Below are positions 1-5,634 of a DNA stretch of 6,565 bases, piece after piece. The notes beneath the pieces were generated by a model. It saw only the letters and a program-made list of their open reading frames with translations. It did not search any database and was not told where the DNA came from. Source of the stretch: Betaproteobacteria bacterium UBA7395 (GTDB lineage Bacteria > Pseudomonadota > Gammaproteobacteria > Burkholderiales > Rhodocyclaceae); the NCBI GenBank assembly GCA_002470165.1, contig DKNF01000051.1, forward strand, positions 1-6,565. Direction: 5' to 3'. The stretch's first letter is position 1. Every line of letters begins with the position of its first letter. Both the position numbers and the translations under genes were made by a program.

Positions 1-598
1 GCTCGTGCGCCTCGTCGATGATGATCGCCTCGTAGGCGTTCAGGTAAGGATCACTTTGCGACTCGGCCAGCAGGATGCCGTCGGTCATCAGCTTGACCCA
101 GCTATCGGGCGTCGATTTATCGTGGAAGCGGATTTTCACGCCGACGCCGGCGCCGACCTGGGTCTTCAGCTCCTGCGCCAGTCGCGTCGCCACCGAACGG
201 GCGGCCAGCCGCCGCGGCTGCGTGTGGCCGATCAGGCCACGCGCGCCGATGCCCAGATCGAGGCAGATCTTCGGCAACTGCGTCGTCTTGCCCGAGCCGG
301 TCTCGCCGCAGACGATGACCACCTGGTTGCCGGCGATCAGCTTGGCGATCTCGTCGCGCCGCTCATTGACCGGCAGGTCGGGCTGGAATTCCGGCTTCGG
401 CAGCTTGCCGCGCCGTTCGGCGACGGCGGCCTGTGACGCGGCGAGCAGCTTTTCCAGATCGCCTTGTAGTTTTAGCCGCTTGTCGCCGGCCGAGCGTGGC
501 AGTTCGCGCTCCAAGGCCCGCAGGCGGCGGGCATCGGCGGTCAGGATGGACAGGGAAACGTCGTCGCGCGAGCCGCGCTTGTTTGAGGGGGGATGCAT
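1..598 (-). CDS. hrpA: HrpA-type DEAH-box ATP-dependent RNA helicase, N-terminal part (cut by window edge)
   Basis: The gene reads leftward from ATG at 598-596 and leaves the window after 199 codons, so only the N-terminal part is present; HrpA proteins are usually near 1300 residues. After a charged helical leader (residues 1-85) come the helicase motifs: Walker A GETGSGKTT at 98-106, motif Ia TQPRRLAA at 126-133, TDGILLAE at 172-179 and Walker B/DEAH at 195-198 (IIIDEAHE, ending exactly at the edge). The text around GLIGHTQPRRLAARSVATRL is typical of HrpA rather than HrpB. The family unwinds RNA with ATP in the cytoplasm; E. coli HrpA has been linked to mRNA processing and to rescue of stalled or collided ribosomes. 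The start is supported because the distance from it to Walker A matches E. coli HrpA from memory, and no other ATG, GTG or TTG lies nearby at the N-terminus. No Shine-Dalgarno precedes it, and a TATAAT box lies only 8 bp upstream. Confidence 0.95.
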   Translation of the reverse strand, partial: MHPPSNKRGSRDDVSLSILTADARRLRALERELPRSAGDKRLKLQGDLEKLLAASQAAVAERRGKLPKPEFQPDLPVNERRDEIAKLIAGNQVVIVCGETGSGKTTQLPKICLDLGIGARGLIGHTQPRRLAARSVATRLAQELKTQVGAGVGVKIRFHDKSTPDSWVKLMTDGILLAESQSDPYLNAYEAIIIDEAHE

Positions 599-606
599 GG
601 GGACGG

Positions 607-636
607 ATTATATTCGGCGCCTTGGCGTAGGCACAA
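607..636 (-). promoter_or_regulatory. Candidate hrpA promoter, placed for a leaderless or near-leaderless transcript
   Basis: Reading leftward, a perfect -10 hexamer TATAAT lies at 612-607, preceded after 18 bp by TTGTGC at 636-631 (three of six matches to TTGACA). The expected transcription start, about 7 bases past the -10, is near 600, only one to three bases before the ATG at 598. No purine-rich ribosome binding site is present; the bases before the ATG are CCGTCCCC. The -10 is seen directly. Promoter function is inferred. Confidence 0.5.
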
Positions 637-645
637 AGCTGCACA

Positions 646-674
646 GATACAAAGCCGGACTTCGCCGCTATACT
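646..674 (+). promoter_or_regulatory. Candidate promoter of the zinc-ribbon nuclease-like gene
   Basis: TATACT at 669-674 (five of six matches to TATAAT) is preceded by 17 bp and a weak -35 GATACA at 646-651. Transcription would start near 681, giving a 27-base leader before ATG 708 with no clear Shine-Dalgarno. It lies back to back with the hrpA promoter in the same 109-bp spacer. Confidence 0.4.
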
Positions 675-707
675 TTCGGCATAAACAACTGAACAAGCCC
701 TTCATCC

Positions 708-1700
708 ATGGCCGTCATCCGCTGCAACAAATGCACCCTGCTCGCCGAGCAGGCCGACAATCTCGTCAATCAGAAAATCGCTTGTCCAAAGTGCGGGGCA
801 AGCACACTGGTCTATCCGACGATCTATTTCATCGAGAAACTGCTCGACAAGTATTTCACCGCTCAACGCGAAGTCATCCGGCTCAGCAGCCAGGCAAGCC
901 CGGCAACCCCACAAACAGCGCTGGCCAAGGGTAATGACGCAATAACCGGCATCGATCTGGCCAATACCGATTTTCTGGCCAGCGAACTGCAGCACGGTCC
1001 GATCTACGACTGGTTCCACAAGAAACAGATCAAGGTCCAGGCGAACATGCGCGGTGTCGACACCAGTGGTTTCTTCGACGAAATCGCCGAAATCATCGGC
1101 GGTAATCTGCCTGTACTCAAGGAAGTGCTGGAACGTATCCGCTGGTCCCAGCAGAAGGAACACGCCAGCGCAACAATCAGCCTGGACAAGAAGTCACCGG
1201 AGGATGCCAAAGCCATCTCGGCCTTCTGCCAGCAACTTTATGACTTTTCCTTCGTTGCCAAGTGCTTCCACAACAAGCCGGAAAACAATGTCCGGGTGAT
1301 CCTGCAGACTGCACCGACCATCCGCAATTTCTTCAACGGTGAATGGCTGGAGTGGCATGCGCTGATGACCTGCCTGCGCTATGCCAAGGAAAGGCAGCGC
1401 CGTTTCTCATGCACGCGCGGACTGAATCTGACGCTGGCCAATGGCGACCCTTACGAAATCGACGTCTTCATGCTGATCGATGGCGACACCCCGGTCTGCA
1501 TCGAATGCAAGAGCGGCGAGTTCCGCCAGAACATCGACCGTCATCTGGCCTTGAAAAAACGACTGGGGATGGACGGCCGGCAATTCGTCATGTGCATCGC
1601 CGGACTCAGCGACGAAAACGCCAAGGCTTTCTCAGCGATGTATGACTTGACCTTCGCCAACGAGCGCACGCTGGCCGAGCGGCTGACCCGGCTGTTCTGA
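708..1700 (+). CDS. Uncharacterised protein: N-terminal zinc ribbon plus C-terminal PD-(D/E)XK nuclease-like domain
   Basis: This 330-residue soluble protein has no signal peptide or membrane segment. Residues 6-29 form a zinc ribbon with C6xxC9 and C26PKC29 followed by G30. Residues 60-80 are a Ser/Ala/Pro-rich linker, and 85-205 look like a mixed, mostly helical middle domain that I cannot name. Residues 210-330 resemble the restriction-endonuclease-like fold seen in DUF1887/Card1-type proteins: GEWLEW at 211-216 (E212 or E215 as candidate acid), EIDV with D252, then IECKSG with the E266-x-K268 signature. These are the expected metal-binding and catalytic residues of a PD-(D/E)XK nuclease, so the active site looks intact. 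ATG 708 is the first possible start, since an in-frame TGA lies at 690-692. Sampled lines inside the gene are 50-58% GC against 68-78% for sampled lines of the SagB-like gene, pit and glnS, which hints at a separate history. Whether it cuts DNA or RNA, and what the zinc ribbon recognises, are unknown. A role in defence or nucleic-acid repair is only a guess. Confidence 0.85.
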   Translation: MAVIRCNKCTLLAEQADNLVNQKIACPKCGASTLVYPTIYFIEKLLDKYFTAQREVIRLSSQASPATPQTALAKGNDAITGIDLANTDFLASELQHGPIYDWFHKKQIKVQANMRGVDTSGFFDEIAEIIGGNLPVLKEVLERIRWSQQKEHASATISLDKKSPEDAKAISAFCQQLYDFSFVAKCFHNKPENNVRVILQTAPTIRNFFNGEWLEWHALMTCLRYAKERQRRFSCTRGLNLTLANGDPYEIDVFMLIDGDTPVCIECKSGEFRQNIDRHLALKKRLGMDGRQFVMCIAGLSDENAKAFSAMYDLTFANERTLAERLTRLF

Positions 1701-1775
1701 CGACCGCACCATGTCGAAACCCGGCTGGCACGCCGATTGCAAACGGGCCCGCGCCTTAGCCAAGGGCAGTCAAAC

Positions 1776-1785
1776 AAGGAAGGAA
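1776..1785 (+). promoter_or_regulatory. Strong ribosome binding site that sets the GTG start of the SagB-like gene
   Basis: AAGGAAGGAA at 1776-1785 ends eight bases before GTG 1794. The in-frame TTG at 1737 has no such site, so the 19-codon extension is rejected. The rest of the 93-bp gap after the nuclease-like gene (1701-1793) shows no convincing promoter or terminator, so the two genes may be cotranscribed. Confidence 0.75.
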
Positions 1786-1793
1786 GCTGCGTC

Positions 1794-3428
1794 GTGTCGG
1801 ATACCCCACAAAACCCCTTGCGTGCCTATCACGCGCGGACCAAACATCGTTACGATGCTTACGCTGAAGGTCCTGGCCAGCTGGACTGGGATGCCCAGCC
1901 GGCGCCCTTCCGCCATTACCCCGGGGCGCCACGGCTTGAACTGCCGCTGACAGCCGAACGTTTTGATCGCCCTTACGGCCAGTTGCCGGAAAAACCGAAA
2001 AACCCGGTTGCTGCCGACCTCGTCAGCCTGGGGGCACTTCTCGAACTGTCTCTGGCCATTTCCGCCTGGAAAAGCTGGGGGCCTAACCGCTGGGCACTGC
2101 GCTGCAATCCCTCGTCGGGCAACCTGCATCCGGTCGAAGCCTGGGTACTGACCGGCGGACTGCCCGGCGTGGCGGACGGCGTGCATCACTACGACCCCGA
2201 GCAGCATGCGTTGGAAGGCCGGGCCTTGACCGCGCCGAGCGGCGAAGACCCCTGGCTGGCGGTCGCACTGAGCAGTGCCATGTGGCGCGAGGCGTGGAAA
2301 TACGGTGAGCGCGCTTTCCGCTATTGCCAGCTCGATGTCGGCCATGCCGTCGGCGCTCTCGCCTACGCCGCAGCGCTGCTCGGCTGGGAGGCGCGGCCAC
2401 GGGCAATCACCGGCGACGACCTCGGGCACTTGCTCGGCCTGGACCGCCCCGACGATTTCCCCCCTTCGCGCTACAGCTTCACCGAGACCGAGGAGGCGGA
2501 AATCCTGCTGACCCTCCACGGGCCCGGCCTGAACACCGTACCACCGGTCGCGCACTTGCGTCAGCGTCTGGCCGGCATCATCTGGCAAGGGAGTCCAAGC
2601 CGGATTGACCCATCACCAGGCTACCGCTGGCCGGTCATCGACCAGGCGGCCGCTGCCAGCCGTTTCTCGCAATCGACCGCAGAAAAACCGCACTTTTCGC
2701 CGCTACCGCCACTCGCCCCTCACCCGACATCTGCGAGCACGGCCCAGCTGATCCGGCAAAGACGCAGCGGCCAGCGCTTCAACCCGAACAGCAGCCTGCC
2801 CAGTGCCGGTTTCTACCGGATGCTCGACGCCCTGCTACCGCGCCCGCAAGCACCGTTCACCGCGCAGGAAGCCTGTCCACGCATCCACCTGCTGCTGTTT
2901 GTGCTGCGCGTCGACGATTTGTCGCCCGGTCTCTACCTGCTGCCGCGCACCCCCGCTGCCGCCAGCGATCTGCCGGCAGCCATGCGCCCCCATTTCCCCG
3001 AACTGCGCCGGGTCGAGCACGCGCCGCCGCAGCTCGGCCTGATCCAGCTCGCCGAATATGGCCTGCAAGCCTTGCAGCGCCTCGCCCGCAGCCTCTCCTG
3101 CCACCAGGACATCGCCTCGAACAGCGCGTTCTCGCTCGGCATGCTGGGTGAATTCGACGAGGCGACCCGTGACGGTTACGGCTACCGTGAATTGCTACGC
3201 GAAGCCGGTCTGGTCGGTCAGAGCCTTTACCTCGAAGCAGAAGCAGCCGGTGTACGCGGCACCGGCATTGGCTGCTTCTTCGACGACCCGGTTCACGAAG
3301 CCTGCGGCCTCGCCGGCACGCGCTGGCAAAGCGTCTATCACTTCACTGTCGGCACGCCAATCACTGACTCACGCATCGAAACCTCGCCGCCCTACCCACA
3401 ACGCCGGCAGGAGCAAAAGCTTCGCTGA
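1794..3428 (+). CDS. SagB/ThcOx-type nitroreductase-fold protein with two tandem domains
   Basis: The 544-residue product starts at GTG with a good Shine-Dalgarno. It holds two nitroreductase-fold halves. The first (about residues 72-245) has LGALLELSLAIS, then RCNPSSGNLHPVEAWVL at 103-119, the family's flavin-binding stretch, and ends with GWEARPRAITGDDLGHLLGL at 197-216. The second (about 314-525) opens with LIRQRRSGQRF at 319-329 and ends with LYLEAEAAGVRGTGIGCFFD at 478-497, the usual C-terminal signature. Proteins of this layout belong to the SagB/ThcOx family of FMN-dependent dehydrogenases. Some members oxidise azolines to azoles in peptide natural products; many stand-alone members have no known substrate. 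No YcaO protein, E1-like protein or precursor peptide is seen within the window, so a peptide-maturation role is unsupported here. There is no signal peptide, so the location is probably cytoplasmic. The gene ends 10 bp before the convergent crcB stop. The family assignment is firm and the substrate unknown. Confidence 0.87.
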   Translation: MSDTPQNPLRAYHARTKHRYDAYAEGPGQLDWDAQPAPFRHYPGAPRLELPLTAERFDRPYGQLPEKPKNPVAADLVSLGALLELSLAISAWKSWGPNRWALRCNPSSGNLHPVEAWVLTGGLPGVADGVHHYDPEQHALEGRALTAPSGEDPWLAVALSSAMWREAWKYGERAFRYCQLDVGHAVGALAYAAALLGWEARPRAITGDDLGHLLGLDRPDDFPPSRYSFTETEEAEILLTLHGPGLNTVPPVAHLRQRLAGIIWQGSPSRIDPSPGYRWPVIDQAAAASRFSQSTAEKPHFSPLPPLAPHPTSASTAQLIRQRRSGQRFNPNSSLPSAGFYRMLDALLPRPQAPFTAQEACPRIHLLLFVLRVDDLSPGLYLLPRTPAAASDLPAAMRPHFPELRRVEHAPPQLGLIQLAEYGLQALQRLARSLSCHQDIASNSAFSLGMLGEFDEATRDGYGYRELLREAGLVGQSLYLEAEAAGVRGTGIGCFFDDPVHEACGLAGTRWQSVYHFTVGTPITDSRIETSPPYPQRRQEQKLR

Positions 3429-3431
3429 GGA

Positions 3432-3456
3432 ACGCGGCCTACGACCAGATCCGCGT
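3432..3456. repeat. Inverted repeat at the convergent stop codons
   Basis: ACGCGG at 3432-3437 and CCGCGT at 3451-3456 are perfect 6-bp inverted arms with a 13-base loop that contains the crcB stop codon. It sits between two converging genes with a 10-bp gap, where a shared terminator would be expected. No T-run follows on either strand, so intrinsic termination is doubtful. Confidence 0.2.
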
Positions 3457-3828
3457 CGCCCCCACGGTCATCAGCCCCAGCCAGGTCGCGGTCAGCGAGC
3501 CGGCCAGGTGGATTGCGGCCAGGCCCAGGGCCAGCAGCGGCTGGTTCGACAGCAGCCGCTCGACCACTTCGGCGGAAAAGGTCGAGAAGGTCGTCATGCC
3601 CCCCAGGAAGCCGGTGATGACGAACAGTTTCAGGGCCAGCGGCAAGCCGGAATTGAGATGAAAGACACCGACGGCGATACCGACCAGATAACCGCCGGCC
3701 ACGTTGGCTGCCAGCGTTCCCAGCGGCAGGGACAGGAATAGCGGATTGAGCGCCAGGCCAAGACCCCAGCGCACCCAGGCACCCAGCGCGGCACCCGCAC
3801 CCACGGCAGCAAATCCGATTGCATTCAT
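3439..3828 (-). CDS. crcB: CrcB/Fluc fluoride ion channel (fluoride exporter)
   Basis: This 129-residue, four-helix membrane protein has the usual length of the Fluc family, whose small subunits pair as an antiparallel dimer in the inner membrane and let toxic fluoride leave the cell. Visible signatures are ALGAWVRW at 14-21, GTLAANVAGGYLVG at 37-50 with the pore asparagine N42, and GFLGGMTTFSTFSAE at 73-87, which carries the Phe-box residues F81 and F84 and the Thr/Ser track. Hydrophobic stretches lie near 3-27, 33-57, 65-83 and 98-122. ATG 3828 gives the normal N-terminus, but no Shine-Dalgarno precedes it. A TAGAAT box lies six bases upstream, and an alternative promoter lies farther out. 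It is a single gene, divergent from pit and convergent with the SagB-like gene. No fluoride riboswitch sequence was recognised upstream. Confidence 0.95.
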   Translation of the reverse strand: MNAIGFAAVGAGAALGAWVRWGLGLALNPLFLSLPLGTLAANVAGGYLVGIAVGVFHLNSGLPLALKLFVITGFLGGMTTFSTFSAEVVERLLSNQPLLALGLAAIHLAGSLTATWLGLMTVGATRIWS

Positions 3829-3875
3829 GGAGGCATTCTAGCGCGACGCCAAGCCGGGCGACACCCTGGGCGACG

Positions 3876-3904
3876 ATAACAAAATCGAAACAAAGCTGTC
3901 ACAA
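3876..3904 (-). promoter_or_regulatory. Candidate crcB promoter
   Basis: Reading leftward, TTGTGA at 3904-3899 (four of six matches to TTGACA) is followed after 17 bp by TGTTAT at 3881-3876 (four of six matches to TATAAT). Transcription would start near 3869, leaving a leader of about 40 bases. The competing choice is TAGAAT at 3840-3835, which lacks a recognisable -35 and would give a leaderless mRNA. The sequence alone does not decide between them. Confidence 0.3.
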
Positions 3905-3905
3905 T
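3876..3905 (+). promoter_or_regulatory. Candidate pit promoter overlapping the crcB promoter
   Basis: ATAACA at 3876-3881 and CACAAT at 3900-3905, 18 bp apart, each match four of six consensus bases. They occupy the same DNA as the candidate crcB promoter on the other strand. Transcription from here would start near 3912 and give an 85-base pit leader. A single Pho-box-like half-site CTGTCAC lies at 3896-3902, but the second half expected 11 bp away is poor on either side. Confidence 0.3.
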
Positions 3906-3926
3906 AGCGCCTTTTTGAAATACCGA

Positions 3927-3983
3927 GCATCGTCGCACCCAGAAACGATGCCATGACCTCATGGTTGCGCCCGCATCGCGGGC
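3927..3983 (+). promoter_or_regulatory. Structured leader of pit: three consecutive perfect inverted repeats
   Basis: Three perfect stems lie end to end in front of pit. GCATCGT (3927-3933) pairs with ACGATGC (3945-3951) around an 11-base loop. CCATGA (3951-3956) pairs with TCATGG (3959-3964) around two bases, so it is more likely a DNA palindrome than a stable RNA hairpin, and it shares base 3951 with the first stem. GCCCGC (3969-3974) pairs with GCGGGC (3978-3983) around ATC. The last ends one base before the AGGGAG ribosome binding site at 3985-3990. Such an arrangement could be a cis-regulatory RNA or an operator. I recognise no known riboswitch class in it. Confidence 0.45.
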
Positions 3984-3996
3984 CAGGGAGAAATGC

Positions 3997-5568
3997 ATGG
4001 AACTGAAGGACTTCAACGATATCGAGAAAGCCACCAAGCGTGGCCGGCGTGAGTTTTCCCGTCTTGGCATCGGCCTGCTCTTCGTCGTCTGCATCATGAT
4101 CTACACGGCCCTTGGCGTCGGCGTTACCGGCACCCAGGGCATCATGCTGGTGGTAGCCGCGATGATCGGCGGCTACATGGCCATGAACATCGGCGCCAAC
4201 GACGTCGCCAACAATGTCGGTCCGGCAGTCGGCTCGCGCGCCATCACGATGACCGGCGCCATCGTCATCGCCGCCATCTTTGAAGTCATGGGCGCGCTGA
4301 TCGCCGGCGGCGACGTGGTATCGACCATCCGTGGCGGCATCATCAATCCGGGCGCGATCGCCGACAGCAATCGCTTCATCTGGATGATGACCGCCGCCCT
4401 GCTGGCCGGCGCCCTGTGGCTGAACTTCGCCACCGCCGTCGGCGCCCCGGTATCGACCACCCATTCCATCGTCGGCGCCGTGCTCGGCGCCGGTGTTGCC
4501 GCCGGCGGCATGGAAGCCGCCAACTGGGGCACGATGGGCAGCATTGCCGCCAGCTGGGTCATCTCACCGGTGCTCGGCGGTGCCGTTGCGGCGGGATTCC
4601 TGTTCTGGATCAAGCGTTCGATCACCTACAAGCCGGACATGGTCGAAGCCGCGAAAAAAACCGTGCCTGTCCTGATCGGCCTGATGGCATTTGCCTTCAG
4701 CACCTACCTGATCCTCAAGGGCCTGAACAAGATCTGGAAAGTCGATTTCTGGACGGCGAGCGCCATCGGCGCCGGCATCGGGCTGCTCACCTGGTTCCTC
4801 ATGGGCATCTCGGTCAAGGGGCGGGCCGCCAGCCTGAGCAACAGCAAGGCCAGCATCAACTCGCTGTTCACCATGCCTCTGATCTTCGCCGCCGCGCTGC
4901 TCAGTTTTGCCCACGGCGCCAACGACGTTGCCAACGCCATCGGCCCGCTGGCTGCGATTGCCGACACCGTCGCCCACGGACAGGTTCACGGCAAGGCTGG
5001 CATTCCGCTGTGGATCATGCTGGTTGGTGCCATCGGCCTGGCCGTCGGTCTGGCACTGTACGGCCCGAAGCTGATCCGCACCGTCGGCAGCGAGATCACC
5101 GAACTCGACCAGATGCGCGCATTCTGCATCGCCATGTCGGCCGCCCTGACCGTCATCATCGCTTCGCAGATGGGTCTGCCGGTCAGCTCGACGCATATCG
5201 CGCTGGGCGGCGTCTTCGGGGTCGGCTTCCTGCGCGAATTCATCAAGAGCAACTACTCGCAGATGATCGACGAAATCAAGGAACACCATCTCGGTGCCGA
5301 CAAGGAGGTTGTCGAAACCTTCCTCAACCGTTTCGCCAAGGCCAGCATCAAGGACAAGCAGGAAATGCTCGACCAGCTGAAGGCCCGTACGGCCCAGGCC
5401 GACCTGTCGAAGTACGAGCGCAAGCAGATGCGCAAGGTCTATCGCCACGAACTGGTCAAGCGCTCGGCGGCATTCAAGATCGCCGCCGCCTGGATCATCA
5501 CCGTACCGGCATCGGCACTGATGGCAGCGATGATCTACTTCATGATTTTCGGTATCGTACACGCCTGA
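3997..5568 (+). CDS. pit: PiT-family inorganic phosphate permease
   Basis: The 523-residue inner-membrane protein of the PHO4/PiT family carries the family's two inverted-repeat signatures: GANDVANNVGPAVGSRAIT at 66-84 with TAVGAPVSTTHSIVGAVLG at 147-165, and AHGANDVANAIGPLAAIAD at 306-323 with GLPVSSTHIALGGVFGVG at 393-410. Bacterial members take up phosphate, often as a metal-phosphate complex, driven by the ion gradient, with lower affinity than the Pst system. About ten or more hydrophobic segments are visible, starting at 24-45 and ending at 494-519. A charged, soluble stretch at about 413-492 separates the last helix from the rest. ATG 3997 is chosen over the in-frame ATG at 3961 because AGGGAG lies six bases upstream; the longer start would add 12 residues and fall inside the palindrome. 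No phoU-like gene is beside it in this window. glnS follows 66 bp downstream. Confidence 0.95.
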   Translation: MELKDFNDIEKATKRGRREFSRLGIGLLFVVCIMIYTALGVGVTGTQGIMLVVAAMIGGYMAMNIGANDVANNVGPAVGSRAITMTGAIVIAAIFEVMGALIAGGDVVSTIRGGIINPGAIADSNRFIWMMTAALLAGALWLNFATAVGAPVSTTHSIVGAVLGAGVAAGGMEAANWGTMGSIAASWVISPVLGGAVAAGFLFWIKRSITYKPDMVEAAKKTVPVLIGLMAFAFSTYLILKGLNKIWKVDFWTASAIGAGIGLLTWFLMGISVKGRAASLSNSKASINSLFTMPLIFAAALLSFAHGANDVANAIGPLAAIADTVAHGQVHGKAGIPLWIMLVGAIGLAVGLALYGPKLIRTVGSEITELDQMRAFCIAMSAALTVIIASQMGLPVSSTHIALGGVFGVGFLREFIKSNYSQMIDEIKEHHLGADKEVVETFLNRFAKASIKDKQEMLDQLKARTAQADLSKYERKQMRKVYRHELVKRSAAFKIAAAWIITVPASALMAAMIYFMIFGIVHA

Positions 5569-5592
5569 TCCGGGGCCGGCGGCTGGTAAAAT
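5564..5592 (+). promoter_or_regulatory. Candidate glnS promoter
   Basis: TAAAAT at 5587-5592 (five of six matches to TATAAT) lies 17 bp after a weak -35 CTGATC at 5564-5569, which overlaps the pit stop codon. Transcription would start near 5599, about 35 bases before glnS. No terminator for pit is seen in the gap, so read-through from pit is also possible. Confidence 0.35.
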
Positions 5593-5624
5593 CGGGGCTT
5601 TGTGGCTCAACACATCGCCCCCGA
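5592..5624 (+). repeat. Nested inverted repeats in the pit-glnS gap
   Basis: TCGGGG (5592-5597) pairs with CCCCGA (5619-5624), and inside this TGTG (5601-5604) pairs with CACA (5611-5614) around a six-base loop. No T-run follows, so this is not a classic terminator. If transcription starts near 5599 the outer 5' arm is lost, so the structure would form only in read-through RNA from pit. Confidence 0.25.
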
Positions 5625-5634
5625 ACAGCACCTC

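Noticed and set aside
5..436. A 143-codon plus-strand open frame at the left edge
   Set aside because: It is antisense to the HrpA coding sequence, whose Walker A and DEAH motifs are clear.
1711..1950. A 79-codon open frame starting in the gap before the SagB-like gene
   Set aside because: It has no ribosome binding site, overlaps the true gene in another frame and resembles no protein I know.
1770..2588. A 272-codon minus-strand open frame opposite the SagB-like gene
   Set aside because: It has no family features and lies opposite a protein with clear nitroreductase signatures.
3829..3960. Fluoride riboswitch upstream of crcB
   Set aside because: The conserved stem and pseudoknot sequences were looked for on the minus strand and not found.
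3927..3983. The three stems as an intrinsic terminator
   Set aside because: No T-run follows any stem, and a ribosome binding site and gene follow directly.
3961..3996. Upstream ATG for pit adding 12 residues
   Set aside because: It has no ribosome binding site and lies inside the palindrome, while ATG 3997 has AGGGAG at a six-base spacing and gives the family-like N-terminus.
4564..5631. A 355-codon open frame on the minus strand opposite pit
   Set aside because: It lies antisense to a well-conserved permease, and its Asp/Gly/Gln-rich composition is typical of a reverse shadow of hydrophobic codons.
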